Notes: generated by a model not told the origin, from the letters alone. DNA of 7,130 nucleotides from Ruminococcaceae bacterium UBA4306 (GCA_002394725.1 DGUQ01000148.1:1-7130); one strand, 5' to 3'. Shown: positions 1 through 5,780, counted from the first letter of the stretch. Translations and numbers: made by a program.

Positions 1-77
1 ACACATCTACTCTTTCATTCAAGCTAGAATCACAGGAACAAAATGCTGCTGTATTGAAAAATGTTTGAGGTGATTTT

Positions 78-260
78 ATGTTTGATGACGCACGCTTTTA
101 CTGCCGACTGGCAGAGGATTCCCAAAGCTATGGAAAGGCAAAATGCAATGATTCCGCGATGTTCCTTGCGATCAGCAAGCTCGATTTTGAAGACGACCTG
201 CTCGACGCGATGGACAACGACGACTATCTCCTTGACGAGTCGAAGGATTTAGCCGCATAA
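78..260 (+). CDS. Small acidic protein, unknown function (60 aa)
   Basis: I do not recognise this protein. The start is supported by GAGGTG at 67-72, five bases before the ATG, and by an in-frame stop just upstream at 66-68. The product has 13 Asp and 3 Glu against 6 Lys/Arg. The acidity is concentrated in residues 36-57, a run of Asp-rich turns alternating with Leu pairs. Two cysteines (9 and 23) are too few and too far apart to suggest a metal site. No signal peptide or membrane segment is visible. It is followed at once by a strong hairpin terminator, so it is the last or only gene of its transcript. The ribosome site and tight terminator argue for a real gene; the short length and absent family match argue for caution. 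A soluble binding or inhibitor protein is only a guess from the charge. Confidence 0.6.
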   Translation: MFDDARFYCRLAEDSQSYGKAKCNDSAMFLAISKLDFEDDLLDAMDNDDYLLDESKDLAA

Positions 261-263
261 AGA

Positions 264-299
264 ACCGCCGCAGATTTTTGACGTCTGCGGCGGTCTTTT
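264..299. terminator. Bidirectional rho-independent terminator
   Basis: A perfect 11-bp GC-rich stem (264-274 with 284-294) encloses a 9-base loop. It is followed by CTTTTA on the plus strand and by TTCTTTAT on the minus strand. It lies four bases after the stop of the small acidic gene and just beyond the minus-strand stop of the methyltransferase gene at 301, so it probably ends both convergent transcripts. Confidence 0.88.
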
Positions 300-300
300 A

Positions 301-1089
301 TCATTTGACCGAACGGTAGAGTTCCATATGGATGCGGTGTTTAAGATATAACGGCTCGGCGTATTTTTCGAGAACGCGGCTGTATTCCGCTTCAAATTCC
401 CGTACCTTTTCAGGCGGAAGGGAAGCGCCGACGCCCCGACAGGTCAGCACCCTGCCCAGCCATGCTTTCTTGGTGAAAACGAGCGCCTCATCATATGAGA
501 TGACCGCTTCATTCACAAAGCGATCCTGCGCCCAATCGGGGAAATGATAATCGTATTCTTGAAAGCCATCGGGGTTCCACGTGGGATTGTACACTTGCAC
601 GAGGTCGATCATCTCTGCGATCACGTCGTCCTCCTTCGGCAGCCAGTCCATGAGGATCTTGCAGAACAATCCCTGCGGTTTTAAGACGCGAAAAATCTCA
701 GCGGCGGCTCTCTCCGCATCAAAATACGGAAAGCACTGCACCACTGTCACCGCGTCAAAGGCATGATCCGCAAAGCCCGTAGTCTCGGCAGGACACACCT
801 TGAACGAAATACGCTCCATGCCCCTTTGTCGGGCAAGGGCTTTGCCGACGGCGATCTGGTTCTCCGCGATATCGGTGGCGGTAAAGAACGCGCCCGTATG
901 GTACAGATTCATTGGCAAGATCGCGGTACCGCTGCCGAGATCGAGGATCTGTTGACCCACCTTCCCTATCCCCCACTCAATGAGCTTCTCATACATGCTC
1001 TCGGGATAGATATCACGGAATCGGGCGTAGTTTTCGGCGGTCTTGCCAAAGTCAAAATCATTGGAATTGTCAATGTGAGATAGTTTCAT
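301..1089 (-). CDS. Class I SAM-dependent methyltransferase (262 aa)
   Basis: This is a Rossmann-fold methyltransferase that transfers the methyl group of S-adenosylmethionine to an unknown acceptor. Residues 48-56 (ILDLGSGTA) are the glycine-rich motif I that binds SAM. Residues 71-74 (ATDI) carry the acidic residue expected at the end of strand 2. Residues 111-124 (FDAVTVVQCFPYFD) fit motif IV and 134-142 (RVLKPQGLF) fit the post-motif region. The C-terminal third, rich in Tyr, Phe and Trp, probably forms the substrate cap; nothing in it names the substrate. An upstream in-frame start at 1125 exists, but the start at 1089 has AGGTGA five bases ahead, and the longer version would begin inside the promoter. 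The gene is divergent from ybaK and looks monocistronic. The family assignment is secure; the substrate (small molecule, RNA or protein) is open. Confidence 0.88.
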   Translation of the reverse strand: MKLSHIDNSNDFDFGKTAENYARFRDIYPESMYEKLIEWGIGKVGQQILDLGSGTAILPMNLYHTGAFFTATDIAENQIAVGKALARQRGMERISFKVCPAETTGFADHAFDAVTVVQCFPYFDAERAAAEIFRVLKPQGLFCKILMDWLPKEDDVIAEMIDLVQVYNPTWNPDGFQEYDYHFPDWAQDRFVNEAVISYDEALVFTKKAWLGRVLTCRGVGASLPPEKVREFEAEYSRVLEKYAEPLYLKHRIHMELYRSVK

Positions 1090-1106
1090 ATGCTTCACCT
1101 GCCTTG

Positions 1107-1135
1107 ATTGTAGCATGATGAGCAAAACCCGTCAA
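1107..1135 (-). promoter_or_regulatory. Sigma-A promoter of the methyltransferase gene
   Basis: On the minus strand, TTGACG (1135-1130), a 17-bp spacer and TACAAT (1112-1107) match the sigma-A consensus closely. The expected transcription start is near 1100, which is also the first base of the ribosome site AGGTGA (1100-1095). The 5' leader is therefore only about 10-12 bases. Confidence 0.85.
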
Positions 1136-1166
1136 CCTACAGAACGAATAATACTAAGTATCACAC

Positions 1167-1195
1167 TTGCCAATTCATATGATTTGGGGTACAAT
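1167..1195 (+). promoter_or_regulatory. Sigma-A promoter of the ybaK-like gene
   Basis: TTGCCA (1167-1172), a 17-bp spacer and TACAAT (1190-1195) form a near-consensus sigma-A promoter. The expected start is near 1202, where the ribosome site AGGTGA (1202-1207) begins. This excludes the longer reading frame that could start with TTG at 1167 or ATG at 1194, because those codons lie within the promoter. Confidence 0.83.
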
Positions 1196-1211
1196 GAGGT
1201 TAGGTGATACA

Positions 1212-1691
1212 ATGAAAAAACAAAAAGCAGAAAAAACAAATGTGATGCGGATCATCGAACAGCACAAACTGCCGTATGAAAGCCATGATTACAGCCAATC
1301 CGGCGCGATCAGCGGTATGGAGGTCGTCGAGGCGCTGGGGCAGCAGCCCGGGCAAATGTTCAAGACGCTGGTGACACAGGGCGCGAGCAAGAGCTACTAT
1401 GTCTTTATGGTGCCGGTCGACGGCGAACTGCACCTAAAAAAGGCGGCAAAAGCAGTCGGCGAGAAAAGTATCGCGATGATCAAGAGCAAGGAGCTGCTGC
1501 CCCTGACGGGCTACATCCACGGCGGCTGCTCCCCCATCGGGATGAAAAAGCAATTTTGCACCACGATCCACCATACCGCGCAGGATTATCCGACCATTTT
1601 CTTCAGCGGCGGCAAGATCGGATGCCAGATCGAGATGTCGCTCACTGATCTGCAAAAGATCGTGCCGGTGACATGTGCGGATATCATTTAA
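1212..1691 (+). CDS. ybaK: Cys-tRNA(Pro)/Cys-tRNA(Cys) deacylase, YbaK/EbsC family (159 aa)
   Basis: YbaK-family proteins act in trans in the cytoplasm to hydrolyse cysteine mischarged onto tRNA-Pro, a known error of prolyl-tRNA synthetase. Family hallmarks are all visible. The N-terminus reads KTNVMRI (8-14). FKTLV (50-54) contains the conserved Lys51 of the editing pocket. GGCSPIGMKK (104-113) is the glycine/proline loop, and FSGGKIGCQIE (131-141) is the strand and loop near the C-terminus. The length equals that of Escherichia coli YbaK as I know it, so the protein looks complete. AGGTGA sits four bases before the chosen ATG. The gene has its own promoter, is divergent from the methyltransferase gene and ends before a shared terminator, so it is probably monocistronic. 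The activity call rests on motif conservation; related domains prefer Ala- or Pro-mischarged tRNA, which is less likely here. Confidence 0.93.
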   Translation: MKKQKAEKTNVMRIIEQHKLPYESHDYSQSGAISGMEVVEALGQQPGQMFKTLVTQGASKSYYVFMVPVDGELHLKKAAKAVGEKSIAMIKSKELLPLTGYIHGGCSPIGMKKQFCTTIHHTAQDYPTIFFSGGKIGCQIEMSLTDLQKIVPVTCADII

Positions 1692-1725
1692 CAGGCAATT
1701 TTTGATTACAAAAATGCTCACTAAC

Positions 1726-1753
1726 GGTACGTCGGAGACCGCCGTACCCTACA
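1726..1753 (+). repeat. Interspersed hairpin repeat, copy A
   Basis: GGTACGTCGG (1726-1735) faces CCGCCGTACC (1739-1748) across a 3-base AGA loop, followed by CTACA. The stem is 10 bp with one T-C mismatch at position 7. This copy lies between the ends of ybaK and malic enzyme, just outside their terminator. Copies at 2993-3020 and 4517-4544 share the sequence, the mismatch and the CTACA tail. Confidence 0.85.
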
Positions 1754-1759
1754 AATAGA

Positions 1760-1793
1760 CCGCTCAGCTAATCAACTGAGCGGCCTTTTATTA
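1760..1793. terminator. Hairpin terminator between ybaK and malic enzyme
   Basis: CCGCTCAG (1760-1767) pairs with CTGAGCGG (1776-1783) around an 8-base loop. On the plus strand the hairpin is followed by CCTTTTATTA, a good tail for ybaK. Read on the minus strand it starts 11 bases after the malic enzyme stop, with the weaker tail TCTATTTGT, so it probably serves both convergent genes. Confidence 0.8.
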
Positions 1794-1794
1794 C

Positions 1795-2967
1795 TTATAT
1801 TCTCGCGACGCCGGTTTCCTTTGCCGCCTTGATGACAGCGTCGGCTACCACCCTGCCCACACTTTTGTCGAGCGCGGAAACGATGATGTTCTCAGCGTTC
1901 AGCTCACTCTCGGGGATCATCGACGCGAGCGCGTAGGAGGTGGCGACCTTCATCTCCTCGTTGATACAGGTCGCGCGGCAATCGAGCGCGCCGCGGAAAA
2001 TGCCCGGAAATGCAAGGACGTTGTTGATCTGATTCGGAAAATCCGAACGTCCCGTGCCGACAACTGCCGCGCCTGCGGCTTTGGCGAGATCGGGCATGAT
2101 CTCGGGGGTCGGGTTCGCCATCGGGAAGACGATCGGCTTGTCCGCCATGCTTCTGATCATTTCCTCACCCACGATATTCGGAGCGGAAACACCGATGAAC
2201 ACATCCGCGCCCCTCATCGCGTCGGCAAGGGTACCGCTGCGCTTTTCGCGGTTGGTGAGCTTTGCGATCGCGGCATGCGCCTCATTCAGGCCGGCGTCAC
2301 CCTCGCGGATGATGCCGAAGCGGTCGACCATCGTCAGGTGTCTCACGCCCATGTTCAAAAGATGCCTGCCGATCGCGATCCCTGCCGAGCCTGCGCCGTT
2401 GATCACGACCTTGACGGTATCGATCGACTTGCCGACCACCTTGAGGGCGTTCAGCAATGCGGCGGCGACAACGATCGCCGTGCCGTGCTGGTCATCATGG
2501 AATACGGGGATATCGCAAATCTCCTTTAACTTACGCTCGATCTCAAAACAGCGCGGCGCGCTGATGTCCTCCAGATTGATGCCGCCGAAGGAACCCGAAA
2601 GCAGATAGATGGTGCGGACGATCTCGTCCACATCCTTACTGCGGATACACAGCGGAAACGCATCGACGTCGGCAAACTCCTTGAACAGCGCGCATTTGCC
2701 CTCCATGACGGGCATGCCTGCCTCGGGACCGATATCGCCCAGTCCCAGCACGGCGGTGCCGTCGGTCACGACTGCCACCAGATTATGGCGGCGCGTCAGC
2801 TCATAGCTTTTGTCAACATCCTCATGGATGACCATGCAGGGCTCCGCTACACCGGGGGTGTAAGCAAGGGACAGATCCCGGCGCGTTTCGATCGGCGCGC
2901 GAGAGACCACCTCGATCTTGCCCTGCCATTCATAATGCTTTTGTAAAGATTCTTCTCTGATATTCAT
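1795..2967 (-). CDS. Malic enzyme, short NAD(P)-dependent form (390 aa)
   Basis: Malic enzyme oxidatively decarboxylates malate to pyruvate and CO2, reducing NAD or NADP in the cytoplasm. The N-terminal domain shows [12 protein letters not shown] (33-44, catalytic Tyr36), a [13 protein letters not shown] block (69-81) and EGKC (89-92, catalytic Lys91). Metal-binding acids lie in LEDI (132-135) and FHDDQHGTA (156-164). The NAD domain has GAGSAG (191-196) and an acidic residue in MVDRFG (213-218). [10 protein letters not shown] (281-290) and [15 protein letters not shown] (315-329) are the usual C-terminal signatures. At 390 residues it is the compact bacterial form without the phosphotransacetylase-like domain of long MaeB proteins. 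The start has AGGAGT six bases or fewer upstream (2973-2978). It follows fumC by 142 bases on the same strand, so the two may supply consecutive steps. The cofactor, and the physiological direction, cannot be settled from motifs. Confidence 0.95.
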   Translation of the reverse strand: MNIREESLQKHYEWQGKIEVVSRAPIETRRDLSLAYTPGVAEPCMVIHEDVDKSYELTRRHNLVAVVTDGTAVLGLGDIGPEAGMPVMEGKCALFKEFADVDAFPLCIRSKDVDEIVRTIYLLSGSFGGINLEDISAPRCFEIERKLKEICDIPVFHDDQHGTAIVVAAALLNALKVVGKSIDTVKVVINGAGSAGIAIGRHLLNMGVRHLTMVDRFGIIREGDAGLNEAHAAIAKLTNREKRSGTLADAMRGADVFIGVSAPNIVGEEMIRSMADKPIVFPMANPTPEIMPDLAKAAGAAVVGTGRSDFPNQINNVLAFPGIFRGALDCRATCINEEMKVATSYALASMIPESELNAENIIVSALDKSVGRVVADAVIKAAKETGVARI

Positions 2968-2992
2968 TTTTTACTCCTGTTTGTATGAAAGC

Positions 2993-3020
2993 GGTACGTC
3001 ATGAATGCCGTACCCCTACA
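2993..3020 (+). repeat. Interspersed hairpin repeat, copy C (compensated stem)
   Basis: GGTACGTCAT (2993-3002) faces ATGCCGTACC (3005-3014), followed by CCTACA. Compared with copies A and B, two base pairs near the loop have changed on both arms, so pairing is kept, and the T-C mismatch at position 7 is retained. The copy lies in the gap between fumC and the malic enzyme gene, ahead of the latter's ribosome site on the minus strand. Confidence 0.82.
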
Positions 3021-3100
3021 GTAAACGTTGCATTTACTTCTTGATATGGAGGATAACGGAGAAGGCATGATAACCGATACCTCCAACGTTCCAACACATC

Positions 3101-3114
3101 GCCGTACCATTACA
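3101..3114 (+). repeat. Half copy of the hairpin repeat at the end of fumC
   Basis: GCCGTACC (3101-3108) followed by ATTACA resembles the right arm and tail of copies A-C, but no matching left arm precedes it. It overlaps the fumC stop codon (minus strand, 3112-3110). It may be a decayed copy or a chance match of about 12 bases. Confidence 0.4.
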
Positions 3115-4483
3115 CCAACTCTTCGGGATGGAATACCCTATCGAATTCCTCCTCGCTCATGAAGCCGAGCTCCAGACACGCTTCTTTGAGGGAGAGATTC
3201 TCTTTATGTGCTTTTTTCGCCACCTTGGCGGCGTTGTCATAGCCGATATACGGATTGAGCGAGGTGACCAGCATCAGGGAGCGGTGCAAGTTCTCGTTCA
3301 TCTTTTCTTTGTTCGCTTTGATACCGCTGACACAGCGCTCGTTGAACGAGAGGATACCGTCCGTCAACAATCGCGCGGATTGCAGGAAGTTGTATGCCGT
3401 CACCGGTAAAAAGACGTTGAGCTGGAAATTGCCCTGCGACGCCGCCATGCCGATGGTCGCGTCATTGCCCATCACCTGCACGGCGATCATCGTGATCGCC
3501 TCGCACTGGGTCGGGTTGACCTTGCCGGGCATGATGGACGAGCCGGGCTCATTCTCGGGGATGAAGATCTCGCCCAGACCGCAACGGGGACCCGAGCTGA
3601 GCCAACGAATGTCGTTGGCGATCTTCATCAGATCTGCCGCCAGCGCCTTCAGCGCACCGTGAGCGAACACCATGCGGTCGAGAGAGGTCAGCGCGTGGAA
3701 TTTGTTCGGGTTACTGACGAAGGGAAGTTCTGTCGCTTTGCTGAGCTTTTCGGCTACTTTTTCGCCAAAGCCCTTCGGCGCGTTCAGTCCCGTGCCGACC
3801 GCCGTGCCGCCGATCGCGAGCTGCCAGAGCCCGTCGAGGGATCGTGTCAGCTGAGCACGGTCGGCTTCGAGCATGCCGCGCCAACCACTGATCTCCTGTG
3901 AGAAGGAGATCGGCACCGCATCCTGTAAGTGCGTCCTTCCACTCTTGACGATGCCCTCATTCTCTTTTTCCAGACGCTTTAAGGTCGCGATTAGTGTATC
4001 GACCGCAGGGATCAGCTCGTCATGGATCGCGGTCGCCGCGGCGATATGCATGGCGGTCGGGAAGGTATCGTTCGAGCTTTGCGACATATTGACGTCGTCA
4101 TTCGGGTGCAGGAGCTTTGCTCCAGCGATCGCGTTGCCGCGGTTGGCGATGACCTCATTGACGTTCATGTTGCTTTGCGTGCCGGAGCCCGTCTGCCAAA
4201 CCGCCAGCGGAAACTCACGCATGAGTTTATCTTTCAATATTTCATCACACGCCGCCGTGATCGCGGCGCATTTTTCCTCGGTCATCTTCTCGGGTTTTAG
4301 CTCGCGGTTCGCCTGTGCCGCCGCCTTTTTCAGCTGTGCAAAGGCGCGGATGATCTCTTTAGGCATCTTCTCCCATCCGATCGGGAAATTCTCAAAGCTG
4401 CGCTGAGTCTGGGCGCCCCAACAACGCTCCGCAGGTACCTGCATCTCACCCATCGAGTCGCGCTCAATCCTGTAGTTTTCCAT
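3110..4483 (-). CDS. fumC: Fumarate hydratase, class II (457 aa)
   Basis: Class II fumarase is an iron-independent cytoplasmic homotetramer that interconverts fumarate and L-malate. Visible signatures run in the family order: TGSGTQSNMNVNEVIANRG (98-116), SSNDTFPTAMH (136-146), and SGRTHLQDAVPISFSQE (181-197), where His185 is the expected general base. GGTAVGTGLN (225-234) follows. The superfamily signature GSSIMPGKVNPTQCEA (314-329) carries the catalytic serine loop and Lys321. The length is normal for FumC and nothing is missing. GGAGG (4489-4493) lies five bases before the ATG. Aspartase and argininosuccinate lyase share the GSSxMPxKxN loop, but the SGTQSNMNVNEV and THLQDAVP blocks favour fumarase. 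The malic enzyme gene lies downstream on the same strand, so malate made here could pass to pyruvate. No confident promoter was seen in the 95-base gap to the upstream gene, which leaves co-transcription possible. Confidence 0.97.
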   Translation of the reverse strand: MENYRIERDSMGEMQVPAERCWGAQTQRSFENFPIGWEKMPKEIIRAFAQLKKAAAQANRELKPEKMTEEKCAAITAACDEILKDKLMREFPLAVWQTGSGTQSNMNVNEVIANRGNAIAGAKLLHPNDDVNMSQSSNDTFPTAMHIAAATAIHDELIPAVDTLIATLKRLEKENEGIVKSGRTHLQDAVPISFSQEISGWRGMLEADRAQLTRSLDGLWQLAIGGTAVGTGLNAPKGFGEKVAEKLSKATELPFVSNPNKFHALTSLDRMVFAHGALKALAADLMKIANDIRWLSSGPRCGLGEIFIPENEPGSSIMPGKVNPTQCEAITMIAVQVMGNDATIGMAASQGNFQLNVFLPVTAYNFLQSARLLTDGILSFNERCVSGIKANKEKMNENLHRSLMLVTSLNPYIGYDNAAKVAKKAHKENLSLKEACLELGFMSEEEFDRVFHPEELV

Positions 4484-4516
4484 AATAGCCTCCGAATCTA
4501 CAAGTGTTTCTACGTC

Positions 4517-4544
4517 GGTACGTCGGAAACCGCCGTACCCTACA
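4517..4544 (+). repeat. Interspersed hairpin repeat, copy B
   Basis: GGTACGTCGG (4517-4526) faces CCGCCGTACC (4530-4539) across an AAA loop, followed by CTACA. It differs from copy A by one loop base over this 28-base span. The eight bases TACGTCGG occur twice in tandem (4511-4518 and 4519-4526) at its left edge. It sits in the gap between the nucleosidase-like gene and fumC, upstream of the fumC ribosome site. Confidence 0.86.
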
Positions 4545-4578
4545 GCTCCTCTATCATTATCAAAACAGTATTATTCTA

Positions 4579-5343
4579 TCACATGAGCGTTTGTTCCGCA
4601 ATAAGTCGGCGGATAACTTGCAGTACAAACATTTGGCATTGTTCGCCGTATTTTTCGTTGAATTCTTCCTGAGAGTGCCATTCGCTGTTGCTGATGACAC
4701 GGATATCGGCGCACGGTACTTTCATCTGAGCGCATACCTGCGCGACGCCGAAGCCCTCCATCTCCTCACAGTCCGTGCCGAGGGTGCGGCGCAGATGGGC
4801 GATCATATCCAGCTCACGGTTCCAGATATCCGCCGCTCCGATGGTGCCGCGCCTGACGATACCGTCCGCATACGGAACGGAATCGGCAATGTTGAGGATA
4901 CGGCTGTCGCTGTGCAAGGTTTTGACACGGTCAATGCTCTTGTTCACGTTGATCTCTGCGCCGGGCTGTGTCCAATCAAAAATCTTTGAACCCTGCCCCT
5001 TATCGCGGTGCAGTGTATAAAAGCTGCCCAATTCCACCAAATTCTCGCCGAGGATGATATCCCCCTGATGCAGATCGGGATCATGCGCGCCCGAGGTGCC
5101 CTGGATGATCACGCAAAGGGGATCATACTGCGTGATCGCGAGCGTTGCCGCGGCGGCGGAATTGACCACGCCGATATAACAGCGGCAGATCACGACGGGA
5201 TAGCCGTCGATCCGCCCCTCATGGAAGGTATACGCGCCGATCGATTTCTCCTGCCGCTGACCGAGCTGATCGATCAGCCATGCTGACTCACTCTCCATCG
5301 GTCCGAGGATCACGATCGGTTTTTTATCAAAAGAATGCTTCAT
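4579..5343 (-). CDS. MTA/SAH nucleosidase-like protein, PNP/UDP phosphorylase superfamily (254 aa)
   Basis: Members of this family cleave the glycosidic bond of nucleosides; the closest type by motif is methylthioadenosine/S-adenosylhomocysteine nucleosidase, which clears by-products of SAM use. ILGPMESE (12-19) corresponds to the IGAMEEE start of MTA nucleosidase, with Glu19 at the acid/base position. QGTSGAHDPDLHQGDIIL (81-98) is the central nucleoside-binding block, GTIGAADIWNR (166-176) follows, and CEEMEGFGVAQVC (192-204) holds the ribose-binding MEG. The typical ISD near the C-terminus reads ISNS (217-220), so the catalytic Asp appears to be Asn219. The protein is also about 20 residues longer than usual. 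These features make the substrate uncertain: another nucleoside, or futalosine-type compounds, are alternatives. GAGGG (5350-5354) precedes the ATG, and the gene has its own clear promoter. Confidence 0.8.
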   Translation of the reverse strand: MKHSFDKKPIVILGPMESESAWLIDQLGQRQEKSIGAYTFHEGRIDGYPVVICRCYIGVVNSAAAATLAITQYDPLCVIIQGTSGAHDPDLHQGDIILGENLVELGSFYTLHRDKGQGSKIFDWTQPGAEINVNKSIDRVKTLHSDSRILNIADSVPYADGIVRRGTIGAADIWNRELDMIAHLRRTLGTDCEEMEGFGVAQVCAQMKVPCADIRVISNSEWHSQEEFNEKYGEQCQMFVLQVIRRLIAEQTLM

Positions 5344-5370
5344 ACAATTCCCTCACTTTTCGCCGCCCAT

Positions 5371-5399
5371 ATTCTACCATATTCGGGCTTTTCGGTCAA
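5371..5399 (-). promoter_or_regulatory. Sigma-A promoter of the nucleosidase-like gene
   Basis: On the minus strand, TTGACC (5399-5394), a 17-bp spacer and TAGAAT (5376-5371) form a near-consensus sigma-A promoter. Transcription should start near 5364, giving a leader of about 20 bases that contains GAGGG. If the trio is an operon, this would be its promoter. Confidence 0.83.
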
Positions 5400-5459
5400 T
5401 TCCTCACGAAATTGTTCACCTTGCCAAAAATTCTTTTACGGATTTCTGTAAACTTTTAC

Positions 5460-5488
5460 TTGCATTTTCCAAAGAAGTGTGGTAAACT
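5460..5488 (+). promoter_or_regulatory. Probable promoter of the tRNA-Arg gene
   Basis: TTGCAT (5460-5465), a 17-bp spacer and TAAACT (5483-5488) give a plausible sigma-A promoter, about 75 bases before the mature tRNA 5' end. The 5' precursor contains a small hairpin, TACGGC (5495-5500) with GCCGTA (5506-5511). The match is weaker than at the other promoters in the window. Confidence 0.6.
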
Positions 5489-5562
5489 ATCAATTACGGC
5501 AATAAGCCGTATTTGCGTGGGAAGCTCGCCTTTAGTGTGAGATTACCCGTGTAGCAACATAC

Positions 5563-5639
5563 GCGCTGGTAGCTCAGCTGGATAGAGTGTTTGGCTACGA
5601 ACCAAAAGGTCGGGGGTTCGAGTCCCTTCCAGCGCGCCA
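5563..5639 (+). tRNA. trnR: tRNA-Arg (anticodon ACG)
   Basis: The sequence folds as a complete 77-base tRNA. The acceptor stem GCGCTGG (5563-5569) pairs perfectly with CCAGCGC (5629-5635); the discriminator is G5636 and CCA is encoded (5637-5639). The D stem is GCTC/GAGT (5572-5575 with 5585-5588). The anticodon stem is TTTGG/CCAAA (5590-5594 with 5602-5606), enclosing the loop CTACGAA, so the anticodon at 5597-5599 is ACG. In bacteria the A of this anticodon is normally edited to inosine, which reads CGU, CGC and CGA. The T arm has TTCGAGT at 5617-5623. The gene is intact although an integrase remnant lies downstream, as expected when an element restores the tRNA 3' end on insertion. Confidence 0.97.
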
Positions 5640-5683
5640 TAATAACCTCATACGCCATCAGGTGTATGAGGTTATTATATTTT
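5639..5683 (+). terminator. Terminator of tRNA-Arg, 18-bp stem
   Basis: Bases 5639-5656 pair with 5661-5678 over 18 bp, with one G-T wobble, around the tetraloop ATCA. The tail is ATTTT. The stem begins at the last base of the encoded CCA, so terminator and tRNA 3' end directly adjoin and processing must separate them. Confidence 0.9.
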
Positions 5684-5692
5684 ACAAGCAAA

Positions 5693-5713
5693 GCGCGATG
5701 GAAGGGACTCGAA
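5693..5713 (-). repeat. Inverted copy of the tRNA-Arg 3' part
   Basis: These 21 bases are the reverse complement of tRNA positions 5617-5637 (T loop through the acceptor strand to the first C of CCA), with one mismatch at 5698. The two copies flank the terminator hairpin. Unlike an ordinary attachment-site duplication, the copy is inverted. Confidence 0.85.
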
Positions 5714-5755
5714 GGCGAGCGTGTCAAGATGTAAGCGTCAGCGCACATCGTAGAC

Positions 5756-5780
5756 AAAAACGCCATAGCATGGCGTTTTT
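5756..5780. terminator. Strong symmetrical hairpin, terminator-like both ways
   Basis: AAAAACGCCAT (5756-5766) pairs perfectly with ATGGCGTTTTT (5770-5780) around a 3-base loop. A-run, GC stem and T-run have the form of a bidirectional rho-independent terminator. No gene ends directly at it on either side, so it may be a back-up terminator or part of a structured insertion. Confidence 0.65.

Noticed and set aside
25..30. TAGAAT as a -10 box for the 60-aa gene
   Set aside because: The base at which a -35 box should lie (about 2-7) reads CACATC, a poor match, and the window edge prevents a fuller check.
61..252. 63-aa plus-strand frame starting at 61
   Set aside because: It overlaps the 60-aa gene in another frame, has no ribosome site, and the GAGGTG inside it fits the start at 78.
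1167..1211. 15-residue N-terminal extension of the ybaK-like protein
   Set aside because: The TTG at 1167 is the -35 box of a near-consensus promoter, and the added residues are not typical of the family.
2054..2806. Long plus-strand frames opposite the malic enzyme gene (also opposite fumC and the nucleosidase-like gene)
   Set aside because: They are shadows of strongly conserved minus-strand genes, without ribosome sites or recognisable domains.
5494..5766. 90-aa minus-strand reading frame including GLEPPTFWFVA
   Set aside because: It is the antisense reading of the tRNA-Arg gene and its flank; such Gly-Leu-Glu-Pro-Pro peptides arise from tRNA complements. It has no convincing ribosome site.
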